Shown here: piece after piece, positions 44,360-53,329 of the stretch | Layout of the letters: every line of letters starts with the position of its first letter | How positions within the stretch are numbered: position 1 is the stretch's first letter | Program-made: the position numbers and the translations under genes | Assembly: GCF_029784165.1 (NCBI RefSeq) | Contig: NC_073695.1 | Coordinates: 199,776,857-199,840,856, forward strand | Length of the DNA: 64,000 bases | Reading direction: 5' to 3' | DNA from: Wyeomyia smithii | Taxonomy: Eukaryota; Arthropoda; Insecta; Diptera; Culicidae | Notes under the pieces: model-generated | What the model was told of the DNA's origin: nothing | Seen by the model: the letters and a program-made list of their open reading frames with translations, nothing else | Database searches by the model: none

Positions 44360-46770
44360 AATCATACCGCGCAGCCAATCACTACCTCTCTTCCCAAGCA
44401 CAGTCGACACTAACGGATACAATCGATCTGACTTTGTTGTTATTGTTGTTGTCACTTTCTGTTTCCGATGATTATGCTGCTGCTAGCGGAAAAAACCTTG
44501 CAAATATGCATCTTTTTGTTGGTGTTAATTTTACGACAGCGGCCGGCGCCCCATCATTCTGATTCCAAAACCGCACCAGTGACATGCGGACGCTAGGTGA
44601 TAGCAGCTGAAAGGAGGAAATACAAAATAGTACCGGTCATCTCGTGCCGGTTTCACCCGTAATGCTGGTGGCTTTAGTAGTAAATGGCTACTGCAAAACA
44701 CTTAAATGGCTGGAATTCTGGACGGACTAACCAGGAAACTATAATCGGCAACTGGCACCTTTTGGTGCCTCGAAATTTTGGTACAGAAGCGGCTAATTGA
44801 ATTTTCTGTTTTACCAAATGCTGCTGCTAGCGGAAAAAACCTTGCAAAAATGCATGTTTGTGTTGGTGTTAATATTATGACAGCGGCCGGCGCAGCTTTC
44901 AAGAAACATTTGTCTCTACCATTCCATCATCTATGTAGCCCCTCCCTCTTTCTAATTATCTGACGAAGCCTTGGTATAAAACGTATCGTTCGAACATTTC
45001 ACCCCATCTGTTTCATTATTAAACCGTACCGGATACATACGGACGCTCGGTGTTAGCAGCTAAAAGGAGGAAAAACAAAATAGTACCGGTCATCTCGTGC
45101 CGGTTTGACCCGTGATGCTGGTGGCTACTGCAAAGTACTAAAATGGCTGGAATTCTGGACGGAAACCAGTAAACAAGAAATCGGCAACTGGCACCTTTTG
45201 GTGCCTCGCAGTTTCATAATAGAAGCGGTTAGTTGAATTTTATGTTTTACAATTGCTGTTGCTAGCGGAAAAAAACCTTGCAAAAATGCATGTTTATGTT
45301 GATGTTAATTTCACGACAGCGCCAGGATGTTAGCAGCTGAAAGGAGGAAAGACAAAATAGTACCGGTCATCTCGTGCCGGTTTCACCCGTTATGCTGGTG
45401 GCTTTTAGTAGATTAACCAGAAAACAACAATGTAATCGGCAACTGGCACCTTTTGGTGCCTCTAAATTTTGTTACAGAAGCGGCAAATTGAATTTTCTGT
45501 TCTACCAAATGCTGCTGCTAGCGGAAAAAACCTTGCAAAAATGCATGTTTGTGTTGGTGTTAATATTATGACAGCGGCCGGCGCAGCTTTCAAGAAACAT
45601 TTGTCTCTACAATTCCATCATCTATGTAGCCCCTCCCTCTTTCTAATTATCTGACGAAGCCTTGGTATAAAACGTATCGTTCGAACATTTCACCCCATCA
45701 GTTTCATTATTAAACCGTACCGGGTACATACGGACGCTCGGTGTTAGCAGCTAAAAGGAGGAAAAACAAAATAGTACCGGTCATCTCGTGCCGGTTTGAC
45801 CCGTGATGCTGGTGGCTACTGCAAAATACTAAAATGGCTGGAATTCTGGACGGAAACCAGTAAACAAGAAATCGGCAACTGGCACCTTTTGGTGCCTCGC
45901 AGTTTTATAATAGAAGCGGTTATTTGAATTTTATGTTTTACAATTGCTGTTGCTAGCGGAAAAAAACCTTGCAAAAATGCATGTTTATGTTGATGTTAAT
46001 TTCACGACAGCGCTAGGTGTTAGCAGCTGAAAGGAGGAAAGACAAAACAGTACCGGTCATCTCGTGCCGGTTTCACCCGTTATGCTGGTGGCTTTTAGTA
46101 GATTAACCAGAAAACAACAATGTTGGTGTTAATACTATGACAGCGGCCGGCGCAGCTTTCAAGAAACATTTGTCTCTACCATTCCATCACCTATGTAGCC
46201 CCTCCCTCTTTCTAATTATCTGACGAAGCCTTGGTATAAAACGTATCGTTCGAACATTTCACCCCATCAGTTTCATTATTAAACCGTACCGGGTACATAC
46301 GGACGCTCGGTGTTAGCAGCTAAAAGGAGGAAAAACAAAATAGTACCGGTCATCTCGTGCCGGTTTGACCCGTGATGCTGGTGGCTACTGCAAAATACTA
46401 AAATGGCTGGAATTCTGGACGGAAACCAGTAAACAAGAAATCGGCAACTGGCACCTTTTGGTGCCTCGCAGTTTTATAATAGAAGCGGTTAGTTGAATTT
46501 TATGTTTTACAACTGCTGTTGCTAGCGGAAAAAAACCTTGCAAAAATGCATGTTTATGTTGATGTTAATTTCACGACAGCGCTAGGTGTTAGCAGCTGAA
46601 AGGAGGAAAGACAAAATAGTACCGGTCATCTCGTGCCGGTTTCACCCGTTATGCTGGTGGCTGTTAGTAATAAATGGCTACTGCAAAATACTAAAATGGC
46701 TGGAATTCTGGACGAGAATAATCGGAAACTGGTACCTTTTGGAGCCTCGAAATTTTGTTACAGAAGTTTT
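44360..46770 (+). repeat. Higher-order tandem array (units ~570-690 bp)
   Basis: The word TACCGGTCATCTCGTGCCGG occurs seven times (about 44631, 45084, 45361, 45775, 46049, 46345, 46619), with spacing alternating between long (about 295-455) and short (about 275). Two alternating unit types are visible: one reads TTCACCCGTTATGCTGGTGG, the other TTTGACCCGTGATGCTGG. The long repeat holding ACCCCATCNGTTTCATTATT recurs at 45002, 45692 and 46262. Most copies also contain GCTAGCGGAAAAAACCTTGC and the hairpin GGCACCTTTTGGTGCC. Identity between full units is very high, so the amplification is recent. Short frames inside are repeated by-products. Confidence 0.85.
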
Positions 46771-46849
46771 GTAAAAGAAGCGTTGCAATTCCCTCTACTA
46801 TTTGCTTCAATGGAATATTTTTTTTTTTTAAGAATACGGTAGTCAACGT

Positions 46850-47465
46850 CATGCGGTCGTGTCTTGAATACCACCCTTCTACTTTTTTAAATTTCACCGA
46901 GGTGACAAGATTTTCTGAGCCTCGAAATACAGATGAAAATGTGGCATCGCTGGATACACGCCGTACAAGAAACGCGACGTTCACGGGGTAACGGAGGCTA
47001 CCACAAAGAAGAGGCTGGACAGAGCCAATCTGGTACTTTCGCGACACGCAGGTCAGGAGTTCGTTTTTTAAGAGAAACTCTTTGTCTTGCAACAGCCGCA
47101 CAATGTCCAAAATGATCGATTGTTGGCGTTAAATATGTCAAACCAAATTATCAATAAGTTCCGACAAAAATCGTTGCAATACTCAATTACAACGATTGGC
47201 TCACTTCATAGTCAGTAAGATAGGTGTAAGGTTAGATTAAGGTTTAATTTTAAACTCCTTTTTTTTTCTCTTGACAAGTAGGTTTACAGTGTTCCTACAA
47301 ATATATTTACCTAACTGCGGAAGCAATTACAATCTTTTAATGAAATGAAGCTTAAAATATATGTAATAGTGTTGATATGTCACCGTTTGTGGCAGAACAC
47401 ACAATAAAAATTCTGAATAAATATTAGTAAATAATTAATCCATCACAAATTCACCCCCCCCCCCT
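46850..47465. other. Unassigned interval
   Basis: The word CATGCGGTCGTGTCTTGAATAC at 46851 resembles TATGCGGTCGTGTCTTAGATAC at 51425, marking a shared dispersed repeat of unknown type. Otherwise nothing was recognised. Confidence 0.4.
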
Positions 47466-47469
47466 GATT

Positions 47470-48010
47470 AAAAAAAATCGATTGTTGGTGCCGACGTTGG
47501 CCAGCATCCCCCCGTTCTGAATCGCCGCGTCGGTGATGGGTTGGTGGAGTATTTTCAGGTGTGGAAAGCTCCCTTTGGTGTTAATCGAGAAAAACGTTCA
47601 AATCAACGCCGCGTATTATAAGACCGAGATTCTTAAGAAGGTTGTGGTTACGGCACTTCGGGTCCTCTACGGGAAAAATCAATACATCTTTCAACAGGAC
47701 GGCGCACCGCTTCACACGGCAAACAGCATCCAAGCGTGATGTCAGAAGAATTCGACTGATTTTTTCGATAAGACTTTGCAGCCTCCCAGCTTACCAGACA
47801 TTAGTTCCATCGACTTTTGTGACCGTACAGGCTGACCAAGCAGAGCAAACATAAACTAAACACTATTAGGCAATTTAAAAAGTTTGTTTCCAAGATCTAA
47901 GACGAGATGTTGATGGACCAGGTGCGTGCCGCGTGTGATTCTTTCGAGAAACGTCTCAAGCTTGTCATACTGCATGAAGGGGAAAGCTGCTCTCAGCTAT
48001 GTCGTAAAGG
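47470..48010 (+). pseudogene. DD37D (maT/mariner-related) transposase relic
   Basis: In one frame the C-terminal half of a Tc1/mariner-superfamily transposase is readable: LPLVLIEKNVQINAAYYKTE, then NQYIFQQDGAPLHTANSIQA with the second catalytic Asp, an in-frame TGA (47740-47742), and LPDISSIDFC with the third Asp. I count 37 residues, including the stop, between the two, as in the DD37D group. A further shifted piece (DQVRAACDSFEKRLKLVI) matches the C-terminal tail. The N-terminal DNA-binding domains and first catalytic Asp are missing, so the copy is dead. Confidence 0.7.
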
Positions 48011-48092
48011 TTCTCAATAAATGTATTAATTCAAGGGATTGATATTCTGGTTTGCAGTCTATTGAATTGCGTTGATTTATATCTGCTAAACA

Positions 48093-48131
48093 CCGACGTT
48101 TCGGTTCTTCTAAGAGATCATCATCAGGGCC
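48093..48131 (-). ncRNA. Hammerhead-ribozyme-like motif
   Basis: The minus strand reads CCCTGATGATGATCTCTTAG, then AAGAACCGAAACGTCGG. The hammerhead core boxes are in the right order: CUGAUGA (48127-48121), a stem-II segment, GAAA, a minimal stem III (CG) and the UC of the cleavage site, giving GAAACGUC. The same compact 'CUGAUGA...GAAACGUC' arrangement with almost no stem III is known from Penelope-like retroelements. Stem II pairing here is weak (UCUU/AAGA). No Penelope protein is visible beside it, so it may be a decayed or solo copy. Confidence 0.4.
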
Positions 48132-48582
48132 TAAATTATATTTAATATTTTACCTACAAATTGACTTACATTAGAACAAAATTACATTATACGACATTGC
48201 AAAACTACTCACTTGAAACGGTAATCTACACGTTAAAAAGTTTGTGCAAGCGAAAAAAAGATCGGGTGCTACATATGCACTACTCCTCGTACGGTCAATC
48301 GACGTACAGACACTGATTGTAAATGTCAGCGCCACACATAGCTATCTGCTTACGAGTATAGGAAACCTGAGAGCGAAACCACCGAAAGCAGCCCGTCAAC
48401 CTCTAAGCGACACCAACGAAACATTCGATTCCAACACTAACCAAAGCATAGACTTGTCTACACAAAATATTTTTTCTTTTCCTGTATTTGTATATGACTA
48501 GAGTCCGACAGTTCGAGTGGGAAATTTTTGTGTGATAGAAATCAACGCTTTTTTCAGCTCCATCAGTCAAATTCTAACTGTG

Positions 48583-49647
48583 ATGGCGAAAAAAGTGAAG
48601 CTACTCCGTTCAGAAGTGTGCGCGTTCGAAGAACGGTACCCCGCCGCGTCAAAAACGGACATCGTGCGGCACTTTGTGGACGCCGGTTATGCCCGTTCCG
48701 GCATCTACAACATCTTGACACTATTGGACAACGATCAGAGCATCGAAAGAAAGCCCGGTTCCAGACGGCCAACGACCCTGAGCGACAAGAAGCTTCAAAG
48801 GATGCTGAATTGGAAGACCGAGGGAAAAGTGGCTAAATCGCTGCGTGCACTTAGCCGGGAGGTTGGTGCATGCCCTAAAACAGTGAAAAAGTGTCTGTAG
48901 AACATGGACATACATGTCAGGAAGCGGCAGTCCCGTCCACTGATCTCGGAGCTGCAGGCAATGACGCAGCGACAGCGCCTGAATAAGATGGTCAACTCGA
49001 TTTTCCCGGCGAATCGCGACGTGGCAGTGGTGATGGACGACGAGACCTATCACACCCTGGATGGCGACGACTGGCAGGGTACTTCGTATTTCACTTCTCA
49101 CACGAAGGAAGTGAGCTCCGAAGAAAAATTTATTTCCCACACCAAGTTCCCCAAGAAGATGCTGCTGTGGCTGCTAATCAGCGGGAAGGGGATGTCAAAG
49201 CCGCTCTTCTTTCGCTCCGGGCTGGCCGTGAACGGGGAAATTTATAGTACGAAGTGCCTTCCAGAAGTTGCGTCGTTCATCAAGAAATACCATAAGGGCG
49301 GAGACACGCTGTTCTGGCCAGATTTGGCGTCGGCTTACTATACGAAGCGATCGTTGGAGGAGATGGATCGGCTGAATATCTATGTGGTACCGAAGTCGGC
49401 GAATCCGCCCAATGTCGCCCACCTGCTTCCCATCGAGAAATTCTGGACAAACTTGAAGCGCAAGATCTTTTCCAACAATTTTGTCGCGAAAACGGACGAG
49501 GAATTGATATAAAAAACGAAGAAAGAGCTTAAAAACATGCCTACACGCATGTTCTCGTCCGCCATGGCGAATGTTCCGGTTAACTGCCAGAAGGCCGCAC
49601 GCAAGGACGTAATATTTTTTTGCGAGGAAACTAACATGATTATCTAG
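48583..49647 (+). pseudogene. ITmD37E-type (DD37E) transposase with two stops
   Basis: This is a cut-and-paste transposase. ATG at 48583 starts MAKKVKLLRSEVCAFEERYP. Two helix-turn-helix regions follow (KTDIVRHFVDAGYARSGIYN at ~25-45 and ALSREVGACPKTVKK at ~90-105). The catalytic triad is intact: Asp in VAVVMDDETYHTL, Asp in LFWPDLASAYYTK and Glu in LLPIEKFWTNLKRK. I count exactly 37 residues between the last two, which defines the DD37E group described from mosquitoes. TAG at 48898-48900 and TAA at 49510-49512 interrupt an otherwise single frame that ends at TAG 49645-49647. No terminal inverted repeats were identified, so the full element limits are open. Confidence 0.85.
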
Positions 49648-49683
49648 ATGGGAAATTCATCCTTCTCAATTATCTGTCTTAGT

Positions 49684-50285
49684 TTTTGACGTAGAACTAC
49701 GTTTTTCTTTAGCCTACTACACAGGGATGTAAATAGGAAAACTATTAACGAAAAGGGGTCGAAAAATGTCCCTTTTCAAATGCTTATAAATCGGTTAGTT
49801 TTCAACCGATTTCCTTGATTCTTGCAGCACCTGATTGGAAAATTATACACGCATCCACCCAAAAGTAGAAAAGTGTTGATTGATTATGCGAACTATTGTA
49901 CTATTGAAAATCGTGAAGCCTTGTTGAAACGAAAATAACGTCCTCTGATTGGTCGCTTGCTGCCTTTCCCTAAAAAGGTCGACAGGATAGTTAGCCGCAT
50001 CGTAGCGAATTGCGGAAGTAGCAGCAGCGGGCAGTAAACAAATCACATCACGTATCTAAGCAGCAGCGAGGTAGCACCAAACGTCTCGATATGCCAGTAA
50101 AGGGCTTCGGTCTTCTTCCCGCAATAAAGTTTTTCTTTATCTTGGCAACAACACATTCTGTGTTGAATCCAAGAAAACACAAATTGTCGCGGCCGTCTTA
50201 TTTCCTGAATGCGAAAACAGCTTCTACAGATTTTGAATAGCAAAATGTCTTTCTCAAGGCAAATAAACAAGTAATTGGAGTTAAT
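49684..50285 (+). repeat. TATA/hairpin repeat, unit A
   Basis: The unit starts GTTTTTGACGTAGAACTACG, shares TCGGTTAGTTTTCAACCGAT, TTGCAGCACCTGATTGGAAA, GCATCCACCCAAAAG and AAGCCTTGTTGAAACGAAA with the copies at 9.4 and 59.9 kb, and has an inverted CCAAT box (TGATTGGTC). The 3' part contains TTATTTCCTGAATGCGAAAA and ends with the hairpin at 50246-50261 and AATAAA at 50262-50267. No protein is encoded. A GC/CAG-rich middle reads like an untranslated transcript. Confidence 0.55.
50246..50261 (+). terminator. 16-nt hairpin before AATAAA, unit A
   Basis: TGTCTTTCTCAAGGCA folds as a 6-bp stem with a TCTC loop. The third pair is a U-G wobble where the next unit has C-G, so pairing is kept despite a base change. 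AATAAA follows within a few bases. The size (6-bp stem, 4-nt loop) equals the histone-mRNA 3' stem-loop, but the loop sequence is not the histone consensus. Confidence 0.4.
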
Positions 50286-50542
50286 ATTTTTTTGGCAATC
50301 AGCATGAACAAAATTTCGTCGTCTCCCAGCTGCTCAGTTGCAACATGATGCAACACGCAACAGCGAGCAAACTAAATCGCTTGATGTGACAAACCGCAAC
50401 ACGATACGGGTTAAAATCGTTGCGGTGTTTATTCGCTGTATACAGAAATCAAATGCGAATTGTGGAATAATTCGTCTAAAGAACATTAAAGAATGGTAAA
50501 ACTGAACAAAAAGGCGTGGCCTATTTCGTAGCAACCTTCGGC

Positions 50543-50549
50543 TATAAAA
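50543..50549 (+). promoter_or_regulatory. TATA box of unit B
   Basis: TATAAAA in the context GGCTATAAAAGAGTG, with TCAGT 31 bp downstream of its end. The TATA-initiator spacing fits an arthropod Pol II core promoter. Confidence 0.5.
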
Positions 50550-50770
50550 GAGTGTTTCTGGTGAAATCAGCTACATTCATCAGTCGGAAGATGAGCTGGT
50601 TAGACCGTCCACAACGTTGACAGCAGTAGCAGCAGATATCAGCATTCAGCAGTAACAGCGGATTGCAGCAGGTTGCACCTGTGGCTGCCTTTAAATCAAA
50701 CAAATCACTTGCCTTGTGGTCACCATGTCTCAGGAGCAGCGCGGTTCTTTTCACTTCTCATCTGCCGCAG

Positions 50771-50834
50771 TTTATGCTGCCTCAGTAGTGGGACAATAAC
50801 GGTAGTTATCGCCCCACTACTGAGGTAGCATAAA
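50771..50834. repeat. 22-bp inverted repeat within unit B
   Basis: TTTATGCTGCCTCAGTAGTG plus GG at 50771-50792 pairs with CCCACTACTGAGGTAGCATA plus AA at 50813-50834 with one mismatch. The loop of 20 nt itself contains TAACGGTAGTTA, a smaller palindrome. Confidence 0.8.
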
Positions 50835-50870
50835 GCTTGCCATCAGCAAATCCAATTTTGAGCAGCAAAA

Positions 50871-50886
50871 TGCCTTTCTCAAGGCA
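50871..50886 (+). terminator. 16-nt hairpin before AATAAA, unit B
   Basis: TGCCTTTCTCAAGGCA is a perfect 6-bp stem with loop TCTC, followed directly by AATAAA (50887-50892). It is conserved with unit A, including the flanks AGCAAAA and AACAAG. Confidence 0.45.
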
Positions 50887-50935
50887 AATAAACAAGTATT
50901 TGAAGGTTAATCATTTTTTGACAACTCAAGCGAGC

Positions 50936-51360
50936 AATCTGTGCTGGATACTAGCAATTTAAATCTGTAGCGGCATTCTAATTTACTGAATGTTTATTAT
51001 TATTAATATCGCACGCTTAGCCTTGGGGCTAATAGCGGTCTCGATCAACTAGATTAGTTGAAAGAATTCGTCATCGATATTGTTTTTGGCACATTTTGCA
51101 TGTGTAGGATAAGTACAACGATACACCGGGCCCCAGTGCTGAGCCGAGAAAATTTCCAGCTCGAAAAGATCCTCGACTCGATCGGGAATCGAACCCGATA
51201 TCAAAACCGTGTGGGAGAGCTAGCCGACCGACATCGCTAACCACAGAACCACGGGGACCACACATTTACTGAATGTGAAACAGCTTTTACGGCTCGTGTT
51301 TTCAGTGTCTTTATTCCCCCACTGTTGAGGCATTACAAAGCAAGCGTTTGGAGACTTTAT
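50936..51360 (+). repeat. TATA/hairpin repeat, partial unit C, split by a SINE
   Basis: The words GCGGCATTCTAATTTACTGA (50971) and, beyond the SINE, TGAATGTGAAACAGCTTTTA (51270) together match the unit A segment GCGGCCGTCTTATTTCCTGA followed by ATGCGAAAACAGCTTCTAC. Only this 3' portion of the unit is present. Confidence 0.5.
50994..51263 (-). mobile_element. tRNA-derived SINE, family B, copy 2
   Basis: It is the reverse complement of the SINE at 29447-29712 over its full length, with a tRNA-like head (B box GGGTTCGATTCCCG at about 51196-51183) and a (TAA)n tail at the left end (TTATTATTATTAATATCGCA). ATTTACTGAATGT at 50981-50993 and 51264-51276 is a perfect 13-bp target duplication. It interrupts partial unit C of the TATA/hairpin repeat. 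Confidence 0.9.
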
Positions 51361-51750
51361 GACTCATTAATGAAACACTTACAACAATGCATTTGTTAAT
51401 AGTGTGCATAGTTCTATGTCAGTTATGCGGTCGTGTCTTAGATACAACCTCCTACTTTTTTTTCATCGTCATTTGAAAAAAAGTCAATTTTCCTACCGCA
51501 AACGTTACCCATAACTTCTGAATTAATGATTCCATCCTTTTACTGTATAAGATTGAATTGTTGGTATACTGACCATTCGTTTCTACGAATCTGTGCTTGT
51601 TGCTAGAGAATCACGAATAACTTACGAAAAATAGAATTGGGAGCATCCGAATGAGTTGTGCGATTGAAAATATGAAGCCACTTGAGAGTGAATTATGTTA
51701 TATTGATCACACTTCTCTATGAATCTGTGGTTGTTGTTGGAGAATAACGA
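51280..51750. other. Unassigned interval
   Basis: It includes a repeat word shared with 46.85 kb (GCGGTCGTGTCTT) and a short duplication of TTGTTGSTRGAGAATMACGAATAA-like sequence at 51597 and 51731. Nothing else was recognised. Confidence 0.35.
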
Positions 51751-51756
51751 ATAACC

Positions 51757-51986
51757 GTGACTGCGGGTATTTCCGCGCAGCACATTTTTCAACGCACTCA
51801 TCTTAAAAAACTGTTTTTCAACAGTAAATTTCACTGAAACATGCCTAATTTCTGTACTATCATAGCAGGCTATGCTATGCTCATGGTAAAGCACATAAAT
51901 TAGTTGTGCTTTAGTGGAATTTACTGTTGAAAAATAGTTTTTTTAGTGCGCGGAAAAATGTGCTGCGTGGAATCACTCGCAGTCAC
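51757..51986. mobile_element. Palindromic MITE, ~85-bp arms
   Basis: The left arm (51757-51842) starts GTGACTGCGGGTATTTCC. The right arm (51903-51986) is its reverse complement with moderate divergence. Shared words are CGCAGCACATTTTTC, TTTTTCAACAGTAAATT and CACTRAA. The 60-bp loop contains CATAGCAGGCTATG. No coding capacity. It is typical of a fold-back MITE. No target duplication longer than 2-3 bp is evident. Confidence 0.75.
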
Positions 51987-52508
51987 TCACAAAAAGGCGT
52001 ATTTTCATGAAAAACTCAATTTCTACAAACCTACTTTCAAACAATTTAGAAACGGGTGAACTTGAAAAGTTAGTTATTAGGAGCATTATTGTTTGAATTA
52101 ACTATTAAAACCATATTACATCATTGAAACATAAATATTCTTAAAATGAAGAAAATGCTTCAAAACTCGATTTGTAGGAAAAAAAAAATTGTCTAACATT
52201 TATCTATCTTCAACTTTTTAACTAAAATTGAAACGAAAAATACTACTCTAATTTTAAAAGGAAATAATCAATTTATCCGTCTGCAAATACGTCCTTCAAT
52301 TCTTTTTCAGTGCATATATGGACTGGTCCACATGTGCATATGTGTTAGTGTTGATATTTCCTATTGAAGGTGATAGTAGAATTTAGTGAAAACTTAACAT
52401 TTTCGATCAGGTCATCATTTTACTGACAAGTTCAAACAATATTCTCGAAATTTGATTTTCCAAAAAAACTCGAAAACATATGCATTTAAGAAGTTATAAA
52501 TATGCTTT

Positions 52509-53300
52509 ATGGTTGGTAATAACCAGTGGTTAAAATTATCGAATGAGTTTCACAACATTGAAACTATGCTTTTTCGTCGTGTAGGTGATACATATTACCA
52601 TGACAATCGGTTTCACTATCCGATATGCGATGTAAACAAATATGTTCATCGTTACTTGACGTCTCAGAATGAATATAATACCCAACAAGAACGAAACAGA
52701 AGATATTCGGATAGGTTCATCTATCAATTCAAAAATAGCAACCGTGAAAATGAAACTCAAAGGCAAAAAAATCAATTTCGATTTGAGGTACTGATATTTT
52801 TTGAAGTGCAGTTACATTTTTTTTATTTAGAAAAGATTCTGAAATGGATAGCAATACCAACTGGTAGCTCTTCTTGTGATAACGATATTATCAAAACTAG
52901 AAAGCTTTGTGCAGGTATGGTTATCGTCCATATGTTTTCAACGTTGTAAAAAGTGCTTCAACATTAAAAACCTTCTTTTAGGGAAGCGTACGCTACATGA
53001 AGTTGCTTTACCGCTGATTGCACGTGGGCGATGTCAAATTGATGTTGGGAGCGAATGCAAACATTCCTAAGTCGTTTTGGACGTCGGGAATATCATCCAG
53101 CATATCCGTACTAGTCATTCTTTTGAAGCGTATGAGCATGGTTTATTCAAAGATGATGAAATTACACAGAAGAAACCAAGAATCATCACCAATAGACAGG
53201 TCGCTATACCTGATCAATTGTTCATGAATTCAAATAATAAGTTTGTGATTATGATTGATCTTATTTATGAGAAATATCATTTATTAGAAAAAACTTAAAT
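52509..53300 (+). pseudogene. Possible multi-part coding relic with ankyrin-like segment
   Basis: A 146-codon plus-strand frame (52509-52949, Asn/Arg/Tyr-rich, no known domain) is followed, after a donor-like CAG/GTATGG (52915) and an acceptor-like CTTTTAG (52981), by RTLHEVAL. One frame over comes HVGDVKLMLGANANIPKSF, which together resemble one ankyrin repeat split by a frameshift. A third frame (53077-53298) continues with FEAYEHGLFKDDEITQKKP. The three pieces could be exons of one decayed gene, but the small putative introns do not keep phase. Low confidence. Confidence 0.25.
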
Positions 53301-53329
53301 AACTTAAATAAATTTAATGAATTATAAAC

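Larger units (their letters stand above)
50290..50935 (+). repeat. TATA/hairpin repeat, unit B
   Basis: The second consecutive unit follows directly. Its 5' part differs from unit A and has an excellent core promoter: TATAAAA at 50543-50549 and an initiator-like TCAGT at 50580-50584. The leader is CAG/GCA-rich. A 22-bp inverted repeat (50771-50792 with 50813-50834) lies in the middle. The 3' end shares AGCAAAATGCCTTTCTCAAG and GCAAATAAACAAG with unit A. No reading frame longer than about 25 codons starts from the first ATG after the putative start site, so a non-coding transcript or decayed gene spacer is likely. Confidence 0.5.

Noticed and set aside
44360..46770. CRISPR-like array
   Set aside because: Repeats are long, the 'spacers' are themselves repeated, and the context is an animal genome; it is a satellite-type higher-order array.
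49684..51360. Histone gene cluster
   Set aside because: The TATA box, hairpin plus AATAAA and inverted CCAAT box suggest histone transcription units, but no histone protein frame exists and the hairpin loop (TCTC) is not the histone consensus.
52788..52830. 43-bp intron joining the two halves of the 52.5-kb frame
   Set aside because: The ends (GTACTG...TTTAG) look like splice sites, but removal breaks the frame at once and the size is below typical insect intron length.
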